From Atrina japonica (taxonomy: Eukaryota; Mollusca; Bivalvia; Pterioida; Pinnidae), in the NCBI GenBank assembly GCA_030159075.1, contig BROG01000006.1, forward strand, positions 1,072,001 through 1,136,000: DNA of 64,000 bases. The letters run 5' to 3'. A model generated the notes under the pieces. That model worked only from the letters and a program-made list of their open reading frames with translations, was not told the origin of the DNA and did no database searches. The position numbers were made by a program, and so were the translations under genes. Every line of letters begins with the position of its first letter. The first letter of the stretch is position 1. This document shows positions 22,218 to 34,509 of this stretch, piece after piece.

Positions 22218-23672
22218 CTGTGTGTTTGTCACCATGTGTATGTGTGTCACCATGTGTTTGTCACTATGTGTATATGTGTCACCATGTGTGTGTTTGTCAC
22301 CATGTGTGTTTGTCACCATGTGTATGTGTCACCATGTGTATGTGTGTCACCATGTGTGTGTGTCACCATGTGTGTTTGTCACCATGCATGTTTGTCACCA
22401 TGTGTATGTGTTCATCATGTGTATGTGTGTCACCAGGGGTGTTTGTCACCATGTGTATGTGTCACCATGTGTATGTGTGTCACCATGTGTTTGTCACCAT
22501 GTATATGTGTCACCATGTGTGTTTGTCACCATGTGTGTTTGTCACCATGTATATGTGTGTCACCATGTGTATGTTTGTCACCATGTGTGTTTGTTACCAA
22601 GTGTGTTTGTCACCATATGTATGTGTGTCACCATGTGTGTTTGTCACCATGTATATGTGTGTCACCATGTGTGTTTGTCACCATGTGTATCACCATGTGT
22701 ATGTTTGTCACCATGTGTGAATTTGTCACCATGTATATGTGTCACCATGTGTGTTTGTCACCATGTGTGTTTGTCACCATGTATATGTGTGTCACCATGT
22801 ATGTTTGTCACCATGTGTATGTGTGTCACCATGTGTGTTTGTCACCATGTGTATGTGTCACTATGTGTATGTGTTTCACCATGTGTGAGTTTGTCGCCAT
22901 GTGTATGTTTGTCACTATATGTATATGGGTCACCATGTGTATGTTTGTCACCATGTGTATGTGTGTCACCATGTGTGTTTGTCACCATGTGTGTGTTTGT
23001 CACCATGTGTATATGTGTCACCATGTGTATGTGTGTCACCATGTGTGTTTGTCACCATGCATGTTTGTCACCATGTGTATGTGTTCATCATGTGTATGTG
23101 TCACCAGGGGTGTTTGTCACCATGTGTATGTGTGTCACCATGTGTATGTGTGTCACCATGTGTTTGTCACCATGTATATGTGTGTCACCATGTGTATTTG
23201 TCACCATGTGTGAGTTTGTCACCATGTGTGTGTTTGTCACCATATGTATGTGTCACCATGTGTGTTTGTCACCATGTATATGTGTGTCACCATGTGTATG
23301 TTTGTCACCATGTGTGAGTTTGTTACCATGTGTGTTTGTCACCATGTGTGTTTCTCACCATGTATATGTGTGTCACCATGTGTGTTTGTCACCATGTGTA
23401 TGTTTGTCACCATGTGTGAATTTGTCACCATGTGTGTTTGTCACCATATGTATGTGTGTCACCATGTATATGTGTGTCACCATGTGTGTTTGTCACCATG
23501 TGTGTTTGTCACCATGTGTATGTTTGTCACCATGTGTGTGTTTGTCACCATGTGTATGTGTCACTATGTGTATGTGTGTCACCATGTGTGAGTTTGTCAC
23601 CATGTGTATGTTTGTCAATATTTGTATGTTGGTCACCATATGTATGTTTATCACCATGTGTATGTGTGTCAC
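22218..23672. repeat. 1.45-kb minisatellite, 16-18 bp unit
   Basis: About ninety copies of a short unit, caccatgtgtgtttgt and variants (caccatgtgtatgtgtgt, caccatgtatatgtgtgt). Units of 16 and 18 bp are mixed, so three + strand frames stay open over long stretches and yield Cys/His/Val-rich pseudo-peptides (HHVCLSPCV type). Larger blocks of the array are themselves repeated (for example around 22380-22440 and 23050-23110, both with gtgttcatcatgtgtatg and ccaggggtgtttg), showing higher-order duplication. Confidence 0.97.
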
Positions 23673-23779
23673 CATGGTGACACTTGTTTTACAAACTACA
23701 TCCTCAATTAATATGCACTGGTTTGAAGAAAATCTATATCGTCAAAGTCACATTGTGATTTCAGTATACATTATATGTA

Positions 23780-23936
23780 CAGTGAAATTTGTATATAAAG
23801 ACCCCCTTAGGGACACAACAAAACCAGTCTTTACAGGTAGGTGGTCTTTAGATTTGTACACAAATTGTACTATTGGGAACAGTCTTTATGACCATGGGTC
23901 TTCATACAAAGGTGGTCGTTAAAGCAGGTTTTACTG
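23780..23936. mobile_element. pogo-like MITE (gtggtcttta family), copy 1
   Basis: The left end CAGTGAAATTTGTATATAAA pairs with the right end (aaagcaggttttactg), flanked by TA at 23778-23779 and 23937-23938. Inner words ccagtctttac, gtggtcttta and aaaggtggtcgttaaa are shared with copies at 31376, 37495, 42265 and 51241. Confidence 0.85.
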
Positions 23937-25119
23937 TATAAACAATATAAAACAAATACTGAAACAAGTTGGTGAAATACAAGCTATCAAGTTATAGTGT
24001 TTAATTTGTGTAATTATATTCAACTCATTAAAAATTACCAAAACAAAATTAAATTTTGACTATACACACTATAATAAGTTAAAGAGTATCCTCAACACAT
24101 TCAAAATGAAAAATAATTTCTACCTGTTAAATTTTAATCTCCATATACAGACAAATAAGAATATGTTTTGAAATGATGAAACATTTCAACTGTATATTCT
24201 TCAATTTAAGAAATAATCAACATTTTTATGTTTGTTTAGATGTGAGTCACATTTACATCATATGCAAGAACAGCCAACTGGACCATTGTGGTAATGGACA
24301 CTTAATATTGGATCTTTCTAACATTTTCTAGGGTAGGAATATATTTTTGTGTATATATGGTCATGTCTACCTGATGTGAAGCAAGGTTTGTGTACAATAT
24401 TAGGGTTAAGGGGTTAAAAAAAAAAAAGCCTTAAGGACATTTCATAATGGACAGATGGTCAGGATTACTCCTAGCTCCTACGTTTTGAGAAATAACAGCT
24501 TACATGTGTAATGTGTAATAGGACAGTCAATGCCTTGCAGGAAAGCAAAGCGGTTGTTTTGATTTGGGTTCTGGGAATCTGAAGTCAGAAGTAACATACT
24601 GGTAATGTTATAAAGAGTATTATTCTTTTAAATGCCTACATTGGCATTTAAAATTTTGAAGCTGCAGATATCATGTGCTAAATGATAAGGAGGACTAATC
24701 CAAGAACATGGTCATATGGCAAGCTTGTCAGTAGATTACATACACTGTAAATATACATATAACTGTTACGCTAGTGTCACTGTACCAAAATAGTTCATAA
24801 CATTTGTAGACCTGTACATACAGATAAATATCTAATGTAGACACAGGTCATATATATCCTGAAATAAGTTTTGCTGTTCTCTCATTTGTTAAAATCTGAA
24901 TCTTTCATCAACTTCAAAGAAACTTTCCATTAAATATGTAAAAGCAAAACTAAATTCACACAACAAATTCAAGCGTTTTTAAAATCTGTGGAGACACCTT
25001 CAACTTTAGATCTAACATATTTAATAAAAGCATTTATCTAATGTTTACAGATATAGAACATCAGTCAAACTTGACTCCAAAACAGATTCAACTTCTATCT
25101 CCTCCAAACATGTAGACAT

Positions 25120-25905
25120 ACCTGATAACTGAGATTATAGTTCTGATTAACATTTATGATCAGTAGAGACTAGTAACATCCAGTGACAGAGATCATGACT
25201 CTGATTAACATTTCTGATCAGTGGAGACTAGTTCCATCTAGTGACAGAGATCATGATTCTGATAAAAATTTCTGATCAGTAGTGACTAGTCACATCCAGT
25301 GACTGAGATCATGATTCTGATTAGCATTTATGATCAGAGGAGACTAGCCACATCCAGTGACTGAGATCATGATTCTGATAAGAATTCTGATCGATAGTGA
25401 CTAGTTACATCCAGTGACTGAAATATTTGATTCTTAATTAGTATACCTGAACAGCAGTGACTAAATAATCACATATAATAACTGAAATCAGGATTATGAT
25501 AAGCATTTCTGATAAGCAGAGACTACTCACATCTGATAACTGAAATCATGTTTCTGATTATTATTTCTGATCAATAATGACTACCGGTAGTCGCATATTA
25601 AATATACAATCATGTTTCTGATTAGCATTTCTGATCAGTACTGAACAGGCCACTTATTATATATGCATGTACAATCATGCTTCTGAATAGCATTTCTGGT
25701 CACATATAAAAACTGAGATAATGATTCTGCCTCCGCAGTTAGCCTAATAATTGCAATCATATTTTTGATTTTCATGCAATCATGATTTTGATTGGCATAT
25801 CTGATCAGTATTCAATCCAAATAACTGCAATTGAGTGTCTGTACAGCATTTTTGATTAACATTCTCTAATCATAACAGCAATCATGTTTCTGATAAGCTT
25901 TGTGA
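25120..25905. repeat. ~59-bp degenerate tandem array
   Basis: About a dozen diverged units containing gagatcatgattctgatta, catttctgatcagtag and gactagtcacatccagtgac. The first six units are clear; later ones decay and vary in length. Confidence 0.85.
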
Positions 25906-26148
25906 TGAGTAGCTTCAACCAATGCAAAAGCTGTAATTATGCTTCAGAGAGGGAGTTCAATTTAGGATTAAGCATCAACAGAAATGTACAATCTTAGAGT
26001 CAAACAACATAAAACTTGAGAATTACATGTGCATTAGAATGCATTTAATGGAATCCTAAAAGATATTTCGGTGATTGATTTTTTTTTAAGTTTGGTTCAA
26101 TTCTCAGACATAAAAAATATCTCAAGTTTAATGCTGGTATGCCCAGGA

Positions 26149-26526
26149 TTTAAACGGGTACTAGCTGTGTTTACCAAAAAGTATTATTCCGATTTTTTTC
26201 CCACTTTTACTACTCGTGCTTGATGTAGAATATCAAATAGGAGCTATATACACAGGCATAAAAATATTATATTCCTATATATTTTGTGAAAATAAGGTCA
26301 GGTCCAGTGTGAAATGCATATACAAATAGTAAGGCCAAGTTAATTGCAAGTGAAAAAGTGCCAAACCTGGGTTTCTCAAGCAATTTTCCCAAAACATATT
26401 GGAATTTGAGAATTTGTACGTCTTTGTATATTTATTTGTTATTGTACATCAATCCAAGTAGTAAAAAAGGGAAAATATATTTTTTGAAAAAAAAAAACAA
26501 AAAAAACACAGCTAATGTCCCTTTAA
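26149..26526. mobile_element. MITE with AAAGGGACATTAGCTGT ends, copy 2
   Basis: The ends are tttaaacgggtactagctgtg and cacagctaatgtccctttaaa, inverted repeats with mismatches on the left. The inside shares tattcctatatattttgtga, aataaggtcaggtccagtg and aagtgccaaacctg with the copy at 48445-48808. Non-coding. Confidence 0.85.
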
Positions 26527-27318
26527 ATCATGAGTGGTACATGTATTGGTACAGCATTTCCTGTCTAGTACATGAGGAGAAGAAATGAACAGATGGATGA
26601 AGGTCTGTATGAATGTTTAACCCACATATCACAACAAACCACACTCATGCTGTATTGGATGATTTTGTCTAACTATGCCACCAGCAAACTCTAAAAGCTA
26701 TTGCAGAAGCTGAACTGTAAATGAAATTCATGCCAAACTTACCAATGGAGACTGTTCATTACTCTGCAGAGAGTAGTACACAGGTCAAAAAGCTAGATTT
26801 AAAACACCACACTCTGTCAAGTGATAAGGGGCACATGCACATATACCATTGTTTCAACATTATTCAAAGGGACATCTTCACCTGTCCACCAGGAATGGAA
26901 TTATATAAGTATATATGTAGAGTGTAGGCAGGGACATCACACGATTTTGTAGACGAAAAAAAAAAAACATTTTAAAGAACATTCCAAAAATAAAAAGCAA
27001 ATTTAAAGCTGACAAAGCAATTTGATTTCCAAAGATTATATTTAATGAACCTCTCAGACAGCACATTGATAAGAAAACATGGCTGTCAGGCAGACATACA
27101 TGTATTGAAAGTGAGACTGACTACAAATACAAAGTCATAGTTACAATTGTATTGGATAAACAATTGTTTATTTTTTTCACTATTGTTCTATTTTAGCAAT
27201 GCATGATAATCTCATCACCATTTGCAAGTGTGTGTGTTAATTCACTTGCAGTCATTGGCGTCAATACTATATGGCAAATACTGAAGATTTACAGATCGTA
27301 TAATATCATTAATCATGT

Positions 27319-27336
27319 CTCCTCTCTCTCCCTCCC

Positions 27337-27374
<38 letters not shown>
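27319..27374. repeat. (CT)n/(CA)n microsatellite
   Basis: A CT-rich run to 27354 is followed directly by ten CA dinucleotides. Compound simple repeat in the 9.8-kb intron. Confidence 0.95.
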
Positions 27375-28437
27375 ACACAGAAGGCAGACAAACAAAAACA
27401 ATCACCTTCTTACATGTATGTAGAGATGAAATTAATTTTATGTCAAGGGATTATTTTCTGGGATCGTTGTGTATCAATCATGTTTAAGAACAGGACAATT
27501 TAGAGATACACTAATAATTTAAGGTATCAGCTTTATTGTGTACCCACATAAAGGAAGTAGCAACAGAAGATAAAATTGTAACAGCAACTCAGCATTCAAC
27601 CTAGAAATGTATAAACCAAAAGTAAACAGAACACTACAGACTACTTAAAATGCATATATATTGAAATACCATTATAAAGAAACTCACAAGCAGCCTAATT
27701 TATGTTGCTGTCTCGTTTTGCAAATATAATCTAAATCTAGAAAAATTATACATTCCAGCGGATCATCCTCCCCCCAACAAAAGATATTTGTATGTCGGTT
27801 TTGTATGTCCAATGCGGGGTTAAATCAATAATACTTAATTTTTTTTTTATTGTGAAAGATGAAGTAAAATCAGAATTAATGTCATTTATATCAATGTAAT
27901 TTGTTATTCACTTGAGTGTCCGAGTGATATTGAAATTATGTGTTTACATATTTTGAAATTGAAGGTAATTCTGAAATTACGTATTTACAAATTTTGAAAT
28001 TGAAGGTTTTAAATCAGTGTAAGGAATTTTGGAGTATATCACAATTTGTGATGGACTTTGCCATTTTGTATGACCAATGATTCCAGTATAAAATTGGTAA
28101 TCAACTACTGAGTTATAATATGGCTGCTTACCCATACATAAATTTTAAATGGCATATCATTAAAATCATGGGATATATCCAAGAACTAATTATCTGAAAA
28201 AGGCTTTCTAGAAAGGGAGAAGAAAAAATGAAATGATAAAAATAATAACATAAATAAATCAGAAAAATGTTGATCTGTATTGCTAGTTCAATTCTTTTTC
28301 TTAAGTGACCTAAAAAGTACAAAAAATAAAGGAAAATTCACACAAAAATGTGTTTTTATAATGACTTCAACATTTAAAATTTAGTCTGACTTACCTCTCC
28401 TTTAAAGTTGACAAATGTAAATGCTGACCTATATCTT

Positions 28438-28973
28438 AGGCCAAATTTTCTGCCCCGATTTTAAGTGATTTTTTTCTTTGATAAAATCAGGGGCAGAAGT
28501 CTTCCCATGTACTTTCTCCGTAGCAAGATGCTGTGACATTTTCACAGCAGTTTAGCGATCGTTTTAACCATCTATTTCTTATCGTTGATGTCTGATATTT
28601 GTTAATATGCTTACTTTTAAATTTATAAATCCATCGTCACTAATTTATGACATGACATGATTCCATATCTGAGATGTTTATTCTAGTTATCGATTGTTTT
28701 TATGTATTTACGTCATCTGTCACCATTTTGAACTCTTGCAAAAGACGGAAATGTTCGCTGATTGGCTTACGGTAATGCGGTCAAAGGACGTGACATTACA
28801 TATAAGGAAATCTTACTACAATTTAGATTATCAATATCAGACATCAGCGATAAGAAACTACTGTGAAAATGTGACAGCATCTTGCTACAAAGAAAGTATA
28901 CTGGAGGACTTCTGCCCCTGATTTTACCAAAGAAAAAAATCGTTTAAAGTTGGGTCAGAAAATTTGGCCTACC
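28438..28973. mobile_element. Long-TIR (foldback-type) element, ~535 bp
   Basis: The left arm (taggccaaattttctgcccc, then gatttttttctttg, then taaaatcaggggcagaagtc, then gtagcaagatgctgtgacat) matches the reverse complement of the right arm, which ends cagaaaatttggccta. The inverted repeats run at least 120 bp, and weaker pairing (ttcttatcgttgatgtctga with its partner) extends them to about 190 bp. cctatat occurs just outside both ends and may be a target duplication. No transposase was seen. A short open frame inside (28694-28921) is the element itself. Confidence 0.8.
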
Positions 28974-29055
28974 TATATTTATGATTGACTGGCACCCTAC
29001 TTGGTACAAAGAAATATATTTGAGAAACAACATAAATATGAAAAGAGAAATATAC

Positions 29056-29196
29056 CAGAGGCGACTTGTAGTATTTCTGTAATATGTTGATGAAGTCTGT
29101 TATGGTCAGCATCCCTACATAATCTTGTTTACTGCTATCCCATAATGGTGCTGCTCGTACCCCGTTATAAACCAGTGCAAAGAAAGCTTTTTTAAC
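29056..29196 (-). CDS. PRKAG2: AMPK gamma, CBS1 exon
   Basis: The 141-nt exon encodes [20 protein letters not shown], then [20 protein letters not shown] and [17 protein letters not shown] contains the Arg equivalent to gamma1 Arg70 (gamma2 Arg302, mutated in human cardiac glycogen disease). The Asp of TITDFI matches Asp90. Phase 0 at both ends; acceptor aattttacag; donor GTATAT. It ends CBS1 in the usual YYKS motif. Confidence 0.97.
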
Positions 29197-29339
29197 CTGT
29201 AAAATTTAAAAAAAATTCTGATGTAAATAACACAACTACAAGTCAATCTGACATTGTGAAGTAACTCAAGTCTTTTATATGATATTGATTATACTACATG
29301 TAGGTCCATGGAAACTGATCACATCTAATGTGCAGCATG

Positions 29340-30104
29340 AAAAGAGCATACAGCCTGCATAAAATGCATACAGCTTGTGTAAACTGCATACAGCCTGTGT
29401 ATAGTATATACATGTACTATCTGTGTAAACTGCATACAGCCAGTGTATAGTATATACATGTACTATCTGTGTAAACTGCATACAGCCAGTGTAAAGTGTA
29501 CATAGCCTGTGTAAAGTATATATACCATTTGTGTAAAGTGCATACAGTCTGTGTAAAGTGCATGCTGCTTTTGGAAAAGGTATACAGCCTGTGTAAAGTG
29601 CATACAGCCTGTGTAAAGTGCATACAGCCTGTGTAAAGTGCATATCATCTGTGTAAAGTGCATTCACTGTGTAAAGTGCATAGTCTGTGTAAAGTGTACA
29701 TAACCTGTGTAAAGTGTACTGTATACCATCTATGTAAAGTGCATACAGCCTATTTAAAGAGCATACAGCCTGTGTAAAGTGCATACAGCCTGTGTTAAGT
29801 GCATACAGCCTGTGTAAAGTGCATACAGCCTGTGTAAAGTGCATATAGCCTGTGTAAAGTGCATACAGCCTATTTTAAGAGCATACAGCCTATTTAAAGA
29901 GCATACAGCCTGTGGAAAGAGCATACAGCCTGTGTAAAGTGCATACAGCCTATTTTAAGAGCATACAGCCTATTTAAAGAGCATACAGCCTGTGTAAATA
30001 GCATATAGCCTGTGTAAAGTGCATACAGCCTGTGTAAAGTACATACAGCCTATTTAAAGAGCATACAGCCTGTGTAAAGTGCATTCACTGATACAGCCTG
30101 TGTT
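29340..30104. repeat. 20-bp minisatellite
   Basis: About 38 copies of gcatacagcctgtgtaaagt, with longer variants around 29400-29480 (gtatagtatatacatgtact) and a tatttaaaga spacer subtype. The - strand open frames here are its translation, not genes. Confidence 0.97.
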
Positions 30105-30364
30105 AAATCTATTTGACTATTTTTGTTGTTTACCCCCAGCCAAGAATTTTCATGGAAGCATCATCAGCTAAGGGTAAAGTTCCACTAACTTCATAATGTG
30201 ATATGTTGGACAATAGTCAATCAAATGGTGTTGAGTGTACTAAATCTACTGTAGATTTTTTTAGTTTTTAGCAAAGTCTGAAGTACTTTTGTCCATTACT
30301 TTTTGTGCCAGGTATTTAGCAAAGGAACAGTCACTATCTAAAGGAAGTCTAAAGTTGGATCCAT

Positions 30365-30435
30365 AACAAGAATTGAACCCAAGACTTCCTCCTTGTTAGG
30401 CAAATACTTTAACCGTTGGGCCAGCAGAAGTGGTA
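30365..30435 (-). mobile_element. SINE head-like fragment
   Basis: On the - strand, tggcccaacggttaaag (A-box-like) is followed at tRNA spacing by gggttcaattcttg (B-box-like). The body beyond it could not be matched with confidence. Confidence 0.4.
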
Positions 30436-31375
30436 CATATTTAATTAAAAGTCACTATCACATGTTGAAGTTTAAAAATGACATCTACTTAAAAAATTAA
30501 AAGAAATATTCTTCTACATGTGTAGGTTTTACAGTATTTATCATGAAATAAATCAGTATGTGAAAGTAATGGCTGTTTAACTGCCAATAACAAAGCAATT
30601 TGTGTTGTTTATTGTGTGATTGCCCTGTAGCTGTCAATGTTAATCATGAATGAATCAATACCCAACACATCTGAATTCACCAAGATCTAGGATAAACATT
30701 ATTTATAGCTTTCATTAAGGAGGCTTTTTAAAAATAAAAAAAAAATACTTTAGATTTATCTGTGAGATCGATATTTTAATTGCTTCTTTTGTGTACTATA
30801 CAAAATGGAAATTCAGGATTTCAATTTTTAGGTAAGAAAAAATAGATTCAACATGAGCTCAGATGGTGGACCCACTTAAAAGTCTTGACCTGAAATTTTT
30901 TTTAGAAGTTTTGTCCTTTTTTCAGTTTTGGTGACCTTAATAGAGAATCTGACAATTTTATATGATGAATACTGTAAATCCAGGAATTTTAGTGGTACTT
31001 TATTTTTGAAAATCACCAGTTTTAAATTCATTCACAAGATGATATTTTTACAGTTCTAAATTCATTTTAGATTTTAAATTTTGCGATTAAAAATACCCAT
31101 TTCGTCAACCTATTAGTCTACAAGTTCTTACAGATACTGTTTTATTTTTAAAAATAACGCATGTTAGTATCTTTTCTTCCCTATTGGTAACACCAGCTGG
31201 ACCGATAATAAACTAGACCCCAAATTGTAATTGACTGATGTTGCAATGTGCCTTACAGTTTCACTTTCAACATCAGGTTTAAAAATCAAACAAGAATTTT
31301 ATTTTTGCAAGCAATAGTCACACAAATTATGCTTCATTAAAATTCTCATTTACAGTATTTACACGACTTACAGTA

Positions 31376-31566
31376 CAGTGAAACTTGTATATGACGACCT
31401 CCTTCGGGACACAATAAAACCAGTCTTTATAGGGAGGTGGTCTTTATATAGAGGTTGATATTACACAAATGGTACTACATGTATTGGGGACAGCAAAATT
31501 ACAGTCTTTATGATGTGACAAGTTGGTCTTCATACACAGGTGGTCACTAAAGCAGATTTTTACAAT
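31376..31566. mobile_element. pogo-like MITE (gtggtcttta family), copy 2
   Basis: The left end CAGTGAAACTTGTATATGAC follows TA at 31374-31375. Inner words ccagtctttatagggaggtg and ggtggtcactaaagcag are shared with the other copies. The right end is degraded (ttttacaatata instead of ttttactgtata). Confidence 0.8.
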
Positions 31567-32214
31567 ATATGGGGAAAACTTTTCGTCCTCAAGACAAAAC
31601 AAAATTATCTGTAACAACATCAGCTGGATTATATATGACTATCAGATGTCATTAGATGCATGACTGAGCAATAAAATACTACTTTGAGATGTTCCACACC
31701 GGGCAAAAAATCAAAACTTAAAATGCAAATGAATGTGTGACAATGAATTGATTTTTGCCAGGTAAATTACACAATTAATTGATAACGATCCCCTAATGTG
31801 TATATGGACTGGCTATTGCTGATTGTATACGTATTGATTTTGGGGACTTTAGACTAAAATAGAGCATCAACTCACATTTTTACTGACATTTACTACACAT
31901 TAAACTGAACAACTGCCAACATATTTTAGAACAACGGAGACAAGTCTGATTGTTCGAGAATATAAATGTGTTTCTACATTTTAGATAACTACGCATATAC
32001 GTGATAAACAACAACAAAAGTGATGAAAATGCTAGACTATGAAAATGGTACTATTGAAGGTTTTTAATGGTCAAGGTAAAGAATTGATATTGCAGCAAAA
32101 TTTTAAAAAATGGAGATACTTAAAAAAAAATGAAAAAAAAACAACACCATAAAATCCATTCCAAAAACGTTAACAAAGGATGAAATTTTCCAGAAACCAC
32201 ATCAGGTAATATGA

Positions 32215-32450
32215 CTGAGTTCTGAAGCACATTATGGATGGATGTTCACCAATGTGACCCAGGTTCGATCCTTGGATTGGACAGGGGAGTATGTGAGATG
32301 GTATGGTGGTTGCCAGGTCTGACACATGGGTTTTTCTCTGGGTACTCCAGTTTCCACCCACAGCAAGCATCCCATAATGCCAACATCAGAGCCAATGAGA
32401 GACATTAATATAAGTTGTTTAAACTTGTTTGTTAATCATTGTAAAGTAAA
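32215..32450 (+). mobile_element. SINE, second type
   Basis: A B-box-like ggttcgatcc is at about 32262. The body has gggtttttctctgggtactc followed by cagtttccacccacagcaag, a core motif seen in several metazoan SINEs. The tail reads tataagttgtttaaacttgt and becomes A-rich. The A box is poor. Its family differs from the element at 4864. Confidence 0.6.
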
Positions 32451-33125
32451 TATGTTTGAAATAATCTGAATTTCAAAGGTCAAGGTAAAAATTAAGGTTA
32501 CATTCAGCTATTGTCATTATGTTCAATCATCATGTGAAGTAACAACATAGGAGCTAAACCAATTTCTCCTATTGCCAAATGTTCGACATGACACCTTTTG
32601 GCAAACTTTTCAATTATGACGTCACAATTAAATGGTCCGTCAAACACTTGTGTGATTATGACATCACAGTCTCATGACATCAAAATAGCACATGGACAGC
32701 CAAGTGTCAGACAATTGATGATAAGACGTCTATAAGTTGAATAACTTGTGCCCGATCCCTTTGATTGTTGTTTATAAAATATGTTTAAACTAAACTATAG
32801 GTCACTTGTCAGTGTGGACAGACATTGTCAAGTCACAGATGGGTATGTGCTTTGTAATCTGGTCAAAGACAGGTACACAAAGGTTAACTTGTCCATGACA
32901 TATGTATCTAACTATCTATTATTTTCTCCATCAACCATGTTGGTCAAGGGTTGTCTCTGTTGACCTAGAAACATGGAGAAAATGAGAAATGAGACTAGAA
33001 ATGGACAACAATTAAAATTCTATGAGAAAGTTCAGTCACAGCTCTGGCTCAAGTGAGATGAAACAAACATCTTTGACAACACTTGTTGCATTCTTACAAA
33101 AAAAAGATACGAAATTCATACTTAC

Positions 33126-33229
33126 ATTTAACTGCGTATCAAATATGACCAGTTTGGCACTTGTGGGGATGAGGTCATAGCATTTATGTGCTCGCATAAA
33201 TTTGGCAAATGCTTGATCAGTATTCTCAT
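33126..33229 (-). CDS. PRKAG2: AMPK gamma, start of CBS1
   Basis: The exon encodes ENTDQAFAKFMRAHKCYDLI then PTSAKLVIFDTQLN. The motif F-M-R-x-H-K-C-Y-D-L/I-x-P-T-S is the conserved entry to CBS1 in all gamma subunits. It starts in phase 1 with a split Asp codon shared with the exon at 34130 and ends in phase 0 at GTAAGT. The acceptor is ttatatttcag. Confidence 0.97.
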
Positions 33230-33394
33230 CTGAAATATAAAAAAAAAAACAAGTTGGTGATGTTACTAGAATCAGAAATATCTTGCATAAGTAAGTCTAG
33301 AATAGCAATATAGATAAATATGGACTGAGTAACAGAGAGATGATCTCTAAGATCATACCTCGTACACAAGATAATTTTTTGTCATAAAGAGATC

Positions 33395-33935
33395 TTGTCT
33401 AACTGAGAGGTTACATCTTGTCTCAGAGAGGTCACATCTTGTCTAAAAATACAATCATATCTTGTCTAACAGAGATCATCTTATCTAACAGAGATCATAT
33501 CTTATTTAACAGAGATCATATCTTGTCTAACAGGGGTCATATCTTGTCTAACAGAGATCATATCTTGTCTAACAGGCATCATATCTTTACAACAGAAGAT
33601 CATATCTTGTCTAACAGAGATCATACCTTGTCTAACAGAGATCAAATCTTGTCTTATAGACCATATCTTGTCTAACAGAAATCATATCTTGTCTAACAGA
33701 GATCATATCTTGTCTAACAGGGGTCATATCTTATCTAACAGAGATCATATCTTGTCTAACAGGGGTCATATCTTGTCTAACAGAGATCATACCTTGTCTA
33801 ACTGGCATCATATCTTTACAACAGAAGATCATATCTTGTCTAACAGAGATCATACCTTGTCTAACAGAGTTCATATCTTGTCTAACAGAGATCATACATG
33901 AACCTTGTCTTACAGAGACCAAATCTTGTCTAAAT
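33395..33935. repeat. 21-bp minisatellite
   Basis: About 25 copies of gagatcatatcttgtctaac plus a. Subtypes read gggtcatatc and catcatatctttacaacaga, and a block of several units is duplicated (33530-33620 with 33760-33850). Because 21 is a multiple of three, both strands read open with a 7-residue period (LSNRDHI on +). Not a gene. Confidence 0.97.
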
Positions 33936-33984
33936 AAGTAACTGAAAGTTTTTCAAACATGTATATATCATATTGTGGTATGTA

Positions 33985-34072
33985 CAGTGGAACCTGTTTT
34001 GAGAGATCAACTCATCTGCCACTGAATTGTTGGTCTCTCCAGGGAGAGGGTTTCTAAACTAGAGTACCATTG
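33985..34072. mobile_element. Short pogo-like MITE, 88 bp
   Basis: The left end CAGTGGAACCTGTTTTGAGA follows TA at 33983-33984. The right end (ctagagtaccattg, then TA) is a degraded inverted partner. It lies 57 bases downstream of the AMPK gamma exon at 34130. Confidence 0.6.
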
Positions 34073-34129
34073 TATAATAGCTAAGTCGTCAGTATTACAA
34101 AATATTGTGATACTAAGGAAAATACAAAC

Positions 34130-34187
34130 CTAAATCTTCTATTTCCATATTTGTAAATTCTGGCATTTCTGTGTCTGGGAGTGAAAA
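34130..34187 (-). CDS. PRKAG2: AMPK gamma, acidic linker exon
   Basis: The 58-nt exon encodes FSLPDTEMPEFTNMEIEDL plus one base of an Asp codon. This acidic stretch just before CBS1 parallels the acidic N-terminus of the short mammalian gamma2 form, though the sequence is not conserved. Its internal Met codons could in principle start a short isoform. Acceptor tccctatttcag, phase 0; donor GTTTGT, phase 1. Confidence 0.9.
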
Positions 34188-34509
34188 CTGAAATAGGGAA
34201 GGTATACAGACTTAGATAAGAGAAACTGTAAGAGAGAAATATACTGACCTTAGTCTAAGGATATGTACAAATGTAATGTACACTACTCTAATTTTGATAT
34301 ATGCTGAACACTATACATAACAATAAGCATGTCTGGAACTTATTTACAATAAACATATATCTTAAACTAAACATGTCTTGAACTGTATTCCAAGATCCAC
34401 TGGTTTTATCGAAGAATATTTAATAAGATTTTAATCTAATTTTGTTGTTTCTACTTTGCCTTTGACATAAAATTGGTGTTTCATTTCAACACTTTTTCTT
34501 TGTATTTGA

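Larger units (their letters stand above)
19213..29055 (-). other. AMPK gamma 9.8-kb intron
   Basis: The largest intron seen separates the CBS1 exon from the ELEEHKIETWR exon. It holds a 165-bp inverted repeat (20944-21107), a 28-bp tandem repeat (21239-21370), a large minisatellite (22218-23672), a MITE (23780-23936), a 59-bp tandem array (25120-25905), a MITE (26149-26526), microsatellites (27319-27374) and a long-TIR element (28438-28973). Bases 19213-20940 and 23940-25110 show nothing recognisable. Confidence 0.85.
29197..33125 (-). other. AMPK gamma 3.9-kb intron
   Basis: The intron contains a 20-bp minisatellite (29340-30104), a SINE-head-like segment (30365-30435), a pogo-like MITE (31376-31566) and a SINE (32215-32450). 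Bases 30440-31370 and 32451-33125 show only AT-rich sequence. Confidence 0.8.

Noticed and set aside
22220..23922. Very long + strand open frame (566 codons) rich in Cys, His and Val
   Set aside because: It is the translation of the 16-18-bp minisatellite. Three frames are open at once, there is no non-repeat coding sequence, and it is antisense to an intron of AMPK gamma.
29275..29844. 189-codon - strand open frame with repeated LYTGCMHFTQAVCT peptides
   Set aside because: It is the translation of the 20-bp minisatellite in an AMPK gamma intron; neighbouring frames are open as well.
33418..33922. Open frames with LSNRDHI (+) and VRQGMIS (-) heptads
   Set aside because: They come from a 21-bp repeat whose length is a multiple of three; both strands are open for the same reason.
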